Position numbers and translations under genes: made by a program
In this document: positions 43,585 through 50,724 of the stretch, one piece after another
Position numbering within the stretch: the stretch's first letter is position 1
How the letters are laid out: each line of letters starts with the position of its first letter
Assembly: GCA_041821315.1 (NCBI GenBank)
Contig: JBGUEO010000022.1
Location: forward strand, 14,104-78,103
Length of the DNA stretch: 64,000 nucleotides
Direction: 5' to 3'
Source of the DNA: DIGJ01 sp041821315
Lineage (GTDB): Bacteria; Bacillota; Clostridia; Lachnospirales; Lachnospiraceae
The notes under the pieces: generated by a model
What the model was told of the DNA's origin: nothing
The model's input: the letters and a program-made list of their open reading frames with translations, nothing else
The model's database searches: none

Positions 43585-46097
43585 AACCAATTCAACTAAT
43601 CATCAGTGGGTGGGGACCTTATCCAAACGAAGAGAGAGTAGACTTTGAACGTATGGAAGCCGGTAGTATGTTTTTGATAACAGGAGCTACGGGAAGTGGA
43701 AAAACAACGATTTTTGATGCGATTACCTATGCAATTTATGGCATGGTGAGTGGAAAAACCAGGGATAAAAATTCGGTGCGAAGTGATTTTGCCAAAGAAG
43801 AAACAGATACGTTTGTTGAACTTATTTTTTCGCATAAGGGTAAGATGATTCGTGTATTTCGTACACCAAGATATGAGCGTAAAAAGAAAAGAGGAGAGGG
43901 ATATATTACGCAAAGTGAAACGGCAGAACTTGTAATAGAACAAGAAGCTCCGCTTACAAATTTGAAAGAAGTAAATCAGCGTTTGATTGAAATAATGGGA
44001 TTAACCTATGAACAATACAAACAGATTGCTATGGTTGCACAAGGCGAATTTATGGAACTTTTACTAGCAAGTTCAAAAGAAAGAGTTGAAATATTCAGGA
44101 ATCTTTTTAAAACTAGTACATACGAACGAATACAGAAAAAATTAACGGAACAGGCAAAACTAAAGTATCAGGAAATACAGGCACTCCGTAATCGGATGGA
44201 AGAAGCAAGGGCGATGATGGATGGATCAGGAGATGAGCGACTAAGTGAGTTGCAAGAAAAGGAGCATGCATCTTATGAAAAGATAGTAGAAGCATTGTCT
44301 GACTATGTGAAAGCAAACCGAGTGGAAATACGTGAACTGGAAAAACGAATTACAGAACAAGAAAATGATTTAGAAGTGCGAAAAGCAAAAGGACAATCGT
44401 ATTTTGAATTAGCAGGGCGATTAGAAAAACTCAAAAATATGCTTCATATACAAGAGGAAAAGGTAGAAAAAGAAAAAGAGAAGTATGAGGGGGGAATGAA
44501 TCAAAAAAAAGAATTAGAAGATACAATACAAAAGACATCAAAAGAGATAAGCAGCAAAATAGAGTCGCTTCAAAAAGAAAAAGAATATATTCAAAAGAAG
44601 CTTCTTGACTATGTGAATATAGACAGTGAAGAGGGGAGAATACAACTAGATCTTGAGAAAATAAAAAATCAAAAAGAAGGATTCGTTCGTTTATTCGCCA
44701 AAAGAAAGGCGGCAGATAAGCAAGCAGAACAATTAAAGAAGGAACAAGAAGTATATGTAAGAGAGGGAGCAGTACTAAAAGGGCTCAAACGAACCTATGC
44801 TGAATTGGAAGAACTATATAAGGAAGCAACGATTGGAATTGTGGCGCAGTTGATAGAAGAGGGGAAACCTTGTCCTGTCTGTGGATCGATGGAACATCCA
44901 GAAGTTGCAACGTTATCCAAAGAAGTTCCAGATGAAAAGGAAGTAAAGCGCTGGAAGGAAAAATGTGAAAAAGAAGAAGCAGTGTTAGAAGAACTCTATC
45001 AAAGAGCAACGAAGGAAAAGGGTAAGCTGGAGGCCATGGAAAAAGAAATCGTGGAATCACTCGCCCAACTATTTGTTACAAAGGAAACCGTTGTATCGGT
45101 TTATCAGTCTGTTCTTAGTAAGGAAGAAGCATTGGAGCGGCAGAGAAGGGATTGTATCACTAGAAAGAATGAAAAGAAAAATTGGGTGAAGCAGCAAGAG
45201 CAGACAGAAGAAAAATTGGAGCGGCAAACGATAGCAAAAGAGAAAAAACGAGAGGAAGCAGAAGCATTACGGTTGGCAATGATTGAAAAAGTGAACCGGC
45301 AAAAGACGGAGTGGGAGACACAAAGGGCAATCCATCAGCAAAAGGATGAAGAGACAAAAAAATTAAGCAAAGAAGAACGTACACTTTTTAAAAAGTTGGA
45401 TATAGAAACACTAAAAGAAGAGATTGTAAATCAGGAGGGAAAACGAAGGGATTTGCAAAAGGAGAAAGAGCTTAAATTATCAAAACAAACAGTGAATAAA
45501 AATGCGTTGGAATCCATAAAAGAAAAACTATCCATTCTAACGGAGAAAGAAGCGAGGTATGCAATTTATAGCAATTTGGAGAATGTTACACGGGGAAACA
45601 ATAAAGATCGTGTGGTGTTTGAACATTATGTGCTGGCAGCTTATTTTGAGGATGTATTAAAGGCTGCAAACCTACGTTTTGCAGGTATGACAGGAGGACG
45701 GTATGCGTTAATGAAAGTGCGGAGGGTAATGGATGCGAGAACGACAGATAGTTTGGATTTGGAAGTGCTAGACAACTATACAGGAAAGAAACGATCCGTT
45801 AAGACACTATCAGGAGGAGAATCCTTTAAGGCAGCATTATCGATGGCTCTGGGGCTTTCTGATATCGTACAAAGGAATGCTGGAGGTATCCAGGTCGAAA
45901 CATTATTTATCGATGAAGGTTTTGGGAGTCTTGATGAAGAGTCACTGGATCAGGCACTGGAAAGTTTAGTTAAACTTTCGGGACATAACCAGATGATTGG
46001 AATTATTTCTCATGTGAATGAACTGAAAGAACGAATGGAACATCAGATTGTGGTTGAAAAAGAAAATAACGGAAGTAGAATACTTCCGTTAGCGTAG
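43581..46097 (+). CDS. sbcC: exonuclease SbcCD, ATPase subunit C
   Basis: Rad50/SMC-like ATPase, 838 aa, clearly shorter than the usual 1000-1100. Walker A GATGSGKTTIFDAI near the start; Q-loop region AQGEFMELLLASSKERVEIFR; long coiled coils; the zinc hook CPVCGS near residue 434; then signature LSGGESFKAALSMALGLS and Walker B LFIDEGFGSLDEE. The short coiled-coil arms explain the reduced size; all functional motifs are intact. Its 3' end overlaps the converging lipid kinase gene by nine bases and contains that gene's terminator. Confidence 0.94.
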   Translation: MKPIQLIISGWGPYPNEERVDFERMEAGSMFLITGATGSGKTTIFDAITYAIYGMVSGKTRDKNSVRSDFAKEETDTFVELIFSHKGKMIRVFRTPRYERKKKRGEGYITQSETAELVIEQEAPLTNLKEVNQRLIEIMGLTYEQYKQIAMVAQGEFMELLLASSKERVEIFRNLFKTSTYERIQKKLTEQAKLKYQEIQALRNRMEEARAMMDGSGDERLSELQEKEHASYEKIVEALSDYVKANRVEIRELEKRITEQENDLEVRKAKGQSYFELAGRLEKLKNMLHIQEEKVEKEKEKYEGGMNQKKELEDTIQKTSKEISSKIESLQKEKEYIQKKLLDYVNIDSEEGRIQLDLEKIKNQKEGFVRLFAKRKAADKQAEQLKKEQEVYVREGAVLKGLKRTYAELEELYKEATIGIVAQLIEEGKPCPVCGSMEHPEVATLSKEVPDEKEVKRWKEKCEKEEAVLEELYQRATKEKGKLEAMEKEIVESLAQLFVTKETVVSVYQSVLSKEEALERQRRDCITRKNEKKNWVKQQEQTEEKLERQTIAKEKKREEAEALRLAMIEKVNRQKTEWETQRAIHQQKDEETKKLSKEERTLFKKLDIETLKEEIVNQEGKRRDLQKEKELKLSKQTVNKNALESIKEKLSILTEKEARYAIYSNLENVTRGNNKDRVVFEHYVLAAYFEDVLKAANLRFAGMTGGRYALMKVRRVMDARTTDSLDLEVLDNYTGKKRSVKTLSGGESFKAALSMALGLSDIVQRNAGGIQVETLFIDEGFGSLDEESLDQALESLVKLSGHNQMIGIISHVNELKERMEHQIVVEKENNGSRILPLA
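46060..46090 (-). terminator. terminator of the lipid kinase gene, inside the sbcC coding end
   Basis: AACGGAAGTA (46068-46077) and TACTTCCGTT (46081-46090) form a perfect 10-bp stem with a three-base loop. Read on the minus strand it is followed by ATTTTCTTTTTC, a U tract. The minus-strand stop codon lies at 46089-46091. So the hairpin fits the lipid kinase, while in sbcC it encodes the last residues. Confidence 0.65.
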
Positions 46098-47033
46098 ATA
46101 CGTGATTTGCTCTGGTAAGATAGAAAAAGTCAAATGATCGGTTAAGCCAGCATATTCGCCGTCTGTATGTACGACTAAAGGAACGTTTGTTTTTATATCA
46201 ATGGTCTCACAATCAAATGTTTCAAATCCCTTTGCATGGGTGTGCATACCAAATATAACAAGAGGAAGTATAAGGATTGCTTTTAGTTTTGACATATTAT
46301 AGAAAACAGCAATGGATAGTTTGCCATCCGTTGCAACGGCACGCGGTGCCATTTTGAATCCTCCACCTTCGAACGGTTGGTTCATAGCAGCGATGAAGAA
46401 GATACGAGGATAATTTTTTGTAATTACACCATCAATTTGTACTTGAGCGTCCGTTAGCGTATAGTTTATAACTTGTTTGAGTGCAATTAAAACATAAGTC
46501 AGTTTTCCAAGCTTAATTTTATTGAGGAAATTTTTTATCTTTGAATTCAAAGCCTCATAGCATATAGAAGCATCAAAACCAATACCAGCACTAATTAGGA
46601 ACTTACGCTCATTTGAGTTAAGAGAATTTGGTGCGCTTTTAGTTGAACTCACATGGCATAAACCTTGATCATAGTGCGATGGTGTATCACTTGTAAGGAT
46701 GGAGGTGAGAAGATACATCGGATTTTTTGAAAGATGGATGCCCTTTGCAAAGTCATTTCCTGATCCTGATGGAATAAAGGAAATACTTGCATTTTCGTAG
46801 GAATGAAATCCATTGGCAGCCTCATTTAGTGTGCCATCGCCTCCGACTATTATAATATGTTTTTCTCCATTCAATTGAAGAATTTCCTCAATTAATTTAG
46901 TTGCATGAAATTGACGCTTTGTAAAATAGTATTGATAGGCTATTTTATGTTGATCCATTTCTGTTTTGAGATCATACCATAGATGTTTGCCAAGTCCACT
47001 TTTGGAAGTGGGGTTTATAATGAAATAATACAT
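46089..47033 (-). CDS. diacylglycerol kinase family lipid kinase
   Basis: YegS/DgkB-type lipid kinase, 314 aa. The N-terminal catalytic domain has INPTSKSGLG and the nucleotide-binding IIVGGDGTLNEAANG; IPSGSGNDFAKGI follows. It may return diacylglycerol to phosphatidate for phospholipid synthesis or phosphorylate another lipid. AAAGGGAG lies ahead of the start. Tail-to-tail overlap with sbcC. Confidence 0.9.
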   Translation of the reverse strand: MYYFIINPTSKSGLGKHLWYDLKTEMDQHKIAYQYYFTKRQFHATKLIEEILQLNGEKHIIIVGGDGTLNEAANGFHSYENASISFIPSGSGNDFAKGIHLSKNPMYLLTSILTSDTPSHYDQGLCHVSSTKSAPNSLNSNERKFLISAGIGFDASICYEALNSKIKNFLNKIKLGKLTYVLIALKQVINYTLTDAQVQIDGVITKNYPRIFFIAAMNQPFEGGGFKMAPRAVATDGKLSIAVFYNMSKLKAILILPLVIFGMHTHAKGFETFDCETIDIKTNVPLVVHTDGEYAGLTDHLTFSILPEQITYLR

Positions 47034-47131
47034 AATATCTCCCTTTAATTGTCTTATAGAATAGTGTCATTTATGCTTACACATGTATATTAAGTATACC
47101 ATAAATTTTCCATTCGTAAAGAAAAAAATAC

Positions 47132-47160
47132 TTGACAAGGAGTAGACAAGTTAGTATAAT
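47132..47160 (+). promoter_or_regulatory. consensus promoter of tRNA-Met
   Basis: TTGACA (47132-47137), 17-base spacer, TATAAT (47155-47160): a perfect sigma-A promoter. Between it and the tRNA lies TATCACG...CGTGATG, a small stem in the 5' leader. Confidence 0.9.
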
Positions 47161-47201
47161 ACATAAGGTATCACGGTTAAAACGTGATGTATCATACAGA
47201 T

Positions 47202-47275
47202 GGCGGAATAGCTCAGTTGGCTAGAGCACACGGTTCATACCCGTGGTGTCGAGGGTTCAAATCCCCCTTCCGCTA
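47202..47275 (+). tRNA. tRNA-Met (anticodon CAT)
   Basis: 74-nt cloverleaf: acceptor GGCGGAA with TTCCGCT (first pair G-U), D arm AGCTCAGTTGGCTAGAGC, anticodon stem CACGG/CCGTG with loop TTCATAC (anticodon CAT at 47236-47238), T arm GAGGGTTCAAATCCCCC, discriminator A. CCA is not encoded. The first pair is not the mismatch of initiator tRNA, and there are not three G-C pairs at the bottom of the anticodon stem, so elongator Met is favoured; a lysidine-modified Ile-CAT tRNA is the alternative. Confidence 0.93.
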
Positions 47276-47283
47276 TTAGAATT

Positions 47284-47310
47284 GGGAAGCCAAAGTGGCT
47301 TCCTGTTTTT
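47284..47310 (+). terminator. terminator of tRNA-Met
   Basis: GGAAGCC (47285-47291) pairs with GGCTTCC (47297-47303), followed by TGTTTTT. The next gene, ispF, starts 43 bases later; no separate strong promoter is seen for it. Confidence 0.8.
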
Positions 47311-47352
47311 GTATATTTTTCGTGGATTATAAAATAAAAGGAGAATGGGACA

Positions 47353-47886
47353 ATGCGAGTTGGAATGGGGTATGATGTTCATCGGTTGGTTGAAAATAGA
47401 TGTCTTATGATAGGTGGAGTAAAGATTCCATATGAAAAGGGATTGCTCGGACATTCAGATGCTGATGTTCTTGTGCATGCTATTATGGATGCACTTTTGG
47501 GTGCAGCGGCACTTGGTGATATAGGTACACATTTTCCGGATACAGATCCGGCTTATGAAGGGGTTTCTAGTATTCAACTATTAGAGCAGGTAGGTAAGCT
47601 TATCGAGAATCAGTTATTTATAGTTGAAAATATTGATGCAACAATTATAGCCCAGAAGCCAAAAATGTCACCATATATCGAAGCCATGCGGGCAAAGATA
47701 GCAGGTGCATTGTTGATTGAAACCAATCAAATTAATATTAAGGCAACGACAGAAGAAGGGCTTGGGTTTACTGGAACGGGCGAGGGTATCTCATCGCAGG
47801 CAATATGCTCACTTCGTAGTATAAAAGAATATTCCTACAACCCGATGGAATGTAGTGAATGTTCCGGTTGTAGGAATAAAAATTAA
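47353..47886 (+). CDS. ispF: 2-C-methyl-D-erythritol 2,4-cyclodiphosphate synthase
   Basis: Fifth enzyme of the MEP isoprenoid pathway. MGYDVHRLVE (Asp and His zinc ligands), LGHSDADVLVHAIMDALLGA, DIGTHFPDTDP and the late KATTEEGLGFTGTGEGI are intact. The protein is 177 aa, about 18-20 longer than usual: after a normal end (SSQAICSL) there is a tail SYNPMECSECSGCRNKN with four closely spaced cysteines. The DNA for this tail forms an inverted repeat. Confidence 0.93.
   Translation: MRVGMGYDVHRLVENRCLMIGGVKIPYEKGLLGHSDADVLVHAIMDALLGAAALGDIGTHFPDTDPAYEGVSSIQLLEQVGKLIENQLFIVENIDATIIAQKPKMSPYIEAMRAKIAGALLIETNQINIKATTEEGLGFTGTGEGISSQAICSLRSIKEYSYNPMECSECSGCRNKN
47830..47878 (-). terminator. inverted repeat at the ispF end, probable terminator of the minus-strand operon
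   Basis: TATTCCTACAACC (47830-47842) and GGTTGTAGGAATA (47866-47878) are perfectly complementary over 13 bases, with GGAA/TTCC nested inside. Read on the minus strand the stem is followed by TTCTTTTATAC; on the plus strand by AAAATTAATAA. So it suits the converging ABC operon better than ispF. Confidence 0.55.
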
Positions 47887-47901
47887 TAATATTTTAGTTG
47901 T

Positions 47902-48588
47902 CTATGGCTTTAAATCCATGTGAACGCGTCCATCTTTGATCTCTACGATGCGATCTGTCTTCTCTGCAATGCGTCGGTCATGCGTAATAATGATAAATGT
48001 AGTTTTCATTTCTTGATTGATGTTGCGAAGTAGATCATATATTGTTTCCGTTGAATCGGAATCAAGATTACCCGTGGGTTCATCTGCAAGAATTAATTTT
48101 GGATGGTTGATTAACGCTCTTGCGATGGCGGTTCGCTGTTGCTGTCCTCCAGACATTTTTGTCGCCAAATTATGTTTTACTTTATCCAGTCCTACCAGTG
48201 CTAAGGTTTCCTCAGCCTGCTTTACAATTTCTTTTGAGGCTTTTCCGTTTTTTATTAAATAGGGCATTAAAACATTTTCAAGAGCAGTAAATTCTGGAAG
48301 TAAATAGTGAAATTGAAAAACAAATCCAATGGTATCGTTGCGATAATCAGCTAACTGATTTGCACTCATGGTAGTTACATTTTGTCCAGCAATTAAAACA
48401 TCTCCAGAGGTGGACTTATCAAGCGTTCCTATAATATTAAGAAGCGTGCTTTTTCCACTCCCAGATTGTCCAATAATGGAATTAAACGACCCTTCTATAA
48501 ATGTAAGATTGATGTCTTGTAAGACTTGGGTTTGAATATCAGAACCGTATATTTTGTTTACATGATTCAGTTCAATAATTGTACGCAT
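47902..48588 (-). CDS. ABC transporter ATPase, MacB/LolD type
   Basis: 228 aa. Walker A GQSGSGKSTLLNIIG, the MacB-type FVFQFHYLLPEFTALENV, signature MSGGQQQRTAIARAL, Walker B LILADEPTGNLD and switch ITHDRR. Partner of the FtsX-type permease encoded just upstream (15-base gap). This class usually drives extraction of lipoproteins or peptides or controls cell-wall enzymes rather than nutrient import. Confidence 0.92.
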   Translation of the reverse strand: MRTIIELNHVNKIYGSDIQTQVLQDINLTFIEGSFNSIIGQSGSGKSTLLNIIGTLDKSTSGDVLIAGQNVTTMSANQLADYRNDTIGFVFQFHYLLPEFTALENVLMPYLIKNGKASKEIVKQAEETLALVGLDKVKHNLATKMSGGQQQRTAIARALINHPKLILADEPTGNLDSDSTETIYDLLRNINQEMKTTFIIITHDRRIAEKTDRIVEIKDGRVHMDLKP

Positions 48589-48603
48589 AGGATTCTCCTT
48601 TCT

Positions 48604-49770
48604 TTAATTATTACGGATGATATCGATTGGATTCAACTTAGAAGAACGAATTGCAGGTATCAATGCTGCAAGAACACAAGCAAATACTGCAATGACTCCA
48701 GAAAGCATAATGAATCGATAGTTTAGATACAATGCGACAACGGGAGTCCCATCTGTATTGAGTGCAAATTTGGTAAAGGAGAAGGATAATAGAAGTCCCA
48801 ATAAGATTCCAAGGAGTGCACCAAAGAACCCAAGAATGAGACCTTCAAAAAGGAAAATATAGCGCGTAGAAGAATTACGGATGCCCATTGCTTTTAAAAT
48901 GCCAATTTGTTTTGACTTTTGTAGTACGGTAATTGCTAGTACACTTGCAATTCCTAAAATGACAGATATCATAACAAAGACTTGAATCATATAGCTAGAA
49001 ATACTTTGCCCTTGCAATCCGCTAAGAAGCGATTCGTTTTGTTCCTTCCAATTTACAATCGACAAATCATCTTGCTGCAAGGCTTGTTCGATTTTTACAG
49101 ATAGTTCATCTGTTAAAAAGATGGAATTGTTATTTACCTGAAGTTCAATAGAGGTTACCGTGTCGCCGGTATCAAACATGCTTTGAGCGTTATCTAGCGT
49201 TGTAATGGCCCAATTGCTATTTAAACTTGCAACTTTTAAATCAAAGAATCCAACGATTGTGCACGTTTCGATTGTTTGATTCGAGGTAGTAAGTTCAATT
49301 TGGTCATTTAATTGAAGATTATATTCATTCTGCAGGTCAATACCTAGCAGAATTTCGTTTTTTCCTTTTGGGAGTCTTCCTTGTGTGAGCTGATCTATAA
49401 TATGGTAGATACCATTCGCTTGTTCGAATTCAAACCCACGAAGATATAATGATTTTGACTGTTCTTTATATTGAAAGAGTGTGGCATGATCGGATGTTAC
49501 AGCAATGTGTGTAATTGCTGAGTCCGTAGCTTGTATTTTATTAACCAGGGAAGTATAGTTATGTATCTTGGCGTCTTCATTTTTCGAAGTAATTGTTATT
49601 TGAGAAGAATTACCAATTGTTTTATCGATTAGGCTCTTTTGAAGACCCTGGATCAAAGAACCAATAAAAATTTGGACGGATACACCGATTGCAATACCAA
49701 GTATAATTAAAAAAGTCTGTCCTTTATTTGATTTTAAAAATTTTATAGCGATGCGAAATCCTAATCTCAT
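48604..49770 (-). CDS. FtsX/MacB-type ABC transporter permease
   Basis: 388 aa. One membrane helix near the N-terminus (GQTFLIILGIAIGVSVQIFIG), a ~220-residue extracytoplasmic MacB_PCD-like domain, then three C-terminal helices of the FtsX domain (PF02687), including VMISVILGIASVLAITVLQKSKQIGILKAMG. No MacA-like adaptor gene is present. Its start overlaps the stop of the B12-binding gene (ATGA), so the two are translationally coupled. Confidence 0.88.
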   Translation of the reverse strand: MRLGFRIAIKFLKSNKGQTFLIILGIAIGVSVQIFIGSLIQGLQKSLIDKTIGNSSQITITSKNEDAKIHNYTSLVNKIQATDSAITHIAVTSDHATLFQYKEQSKSLYLRGFEFEQANGIYHIIDQLTQGRLPKGKNEILLGIDLQNEYNLQLNDQIELTTSNQTIETCTIVGFFDLKVASLNSNWAITTLDNAQSMFDTGDTVTSIELQVNNNSIFLTDELSVKIEQALQQDDLSIVNWKEQNESLLSGLQGQSISSYMIQVFVMISVILGIASVLAITVLQKSKQIGILKAMGIRNSSTRYIFLFEGLILGFFGALLGILLGLLLSFSFTKFALNTDGTPVVALYLNYRFIMLSGVIAVFACVLAALIPAIRSSKLNPIDIIRNN

Positions 49771-50426
49771 ACATTCACCCCTTTTTCATTTAAATTTAAT
49801 ATTTCCTCATAGGTACTAGTATATGAGTCGGCTCCAACTAAGCTTACTTTATTTGCCGTATCATTATGGAACGCACTGCCACCGACTACAATGGTAAGGG
49901 AATCATGTAGTGAGTGTCTTATTTCTTCAATCATTTTTTGGGTAGCCACAAGATTATAATAATTACTAACACTGATTGCAACTACGTTTGGTTTTATTAC
50001 ATGGATGGCTTGATAAAAATCTTGATAGGGTGTATTGCTTCCAACAAAAATAGTGGAATAGCCACTAATGGTAAAAAAGTCAGTCGCCATTCTGGCACCT
50101 AAGTCATGATATTCGCCAGGAGGACATAGGATAGCAGCGGTGCCTTTCCATTTTGGATTTATCTGATCTCGCTTTTTTATAACATAAGGAAAACAACATT
50201 CTACAATGGTTCGCACAATGGATGATTTCACATGTTCGTTCCAGATACAGATCCGCTTGTCGGCTAAATCACATCTCATGTTGTTTAGGGAAGGAGTCAA
50301 TACATGGCTATATAAATCAAGTACATCGATGGTTTCGCATTGTAATTGATCTAAGACGAACATGACAGCCTCTTCTTTCGCTTCTTTTTCGAGTAACACT
50401 TCAAACTTTTTTAAAATTTGTTCCAT
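49767..50426 (-). CDS. free-standing cobalamin (B12)-binding domain protein
   Basis: 219 residues: a helical cap (about 1-85) followed by a B12-binding Rossmann domain (about 88-210). The cobalt-ligand motif is ILCPPGEYHDLGARM, with His107 as the lower ligand in an E-x-H-x-x-G form as in CarH/LitR-type regulators rather than the D-x-H-x-x-G of methyltransferases; VGSNTPYQDF and IVVGGSAF complete it. There is no helix-turn-helix. The CarH upper-face EH is present (WNEH) but the tryptophan of W-x9-EH is not in register. First gene of a coupled operon with an FtsX-type transporter, a role as B12-dependent sensor or partner is inferred. Confidence 0.8.
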   Translation of the reverse strand: MEQILKKFEVLLEKEAKEEAVMFVLDQLQCETIDVLDLYSHVLTPSLNNMRCDLADKRICIWNEHVKSSIVRTIVECCFPYVIKKRDQINPKWKGTAAILCPPGEYHDLGARMATDFFTISGYSTIFVGSNTPYQDFYQAIHVIKPNVVAISVSNYYNLVATQKMIEEIRHSLHDSLTIVVGGSAFHNDTANKVSLVGADSYTSTYEEILNLNEKGVNV

Positions 50427-50669
50427 AATTTTCTCCGTTCCTGCGCAGTTGGTTTGCGCGTCTAAAGTTTGTAATGTGGAATATACAAATACAAACGTTG
50501 TGATTGAAAGGGGGTTAAACTATATAATTGGATGGTTACAAATTGGATGCCGAAAATAATAATCATTACTAAAATTATATCGTAGAAGATAGAAAAATGC
50601 AATAAAGATTTGTAGAATTATCATTCCTTTTGTAGAAAAATAGTACAGAATATAATATAATCTATACTA

Positions 50670-50692
50670 TCACAAATAGAATCTTATTGTGA
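50670..50692. promoter_or_regulatory. operator-like dyad ahead of the GGDEF/HD-GYP gene
   Basis: TCACAA (50670-50675) and TTGTGA (50687-50692) form a 23-bp interrupted palindrome, nine bases downstream of overlapping TATAAT boxes (50651-50661) and 32 bases before the start codon. It sits in the divergent gap with the B12/ABC operon. The half-site orientation is opposite to the Crp consensus. Confidence 0.35.
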
Positions 50693-50724
50693 GTAGGAAA
50701 ATACTATATGAGAAAGGGGTTTTT

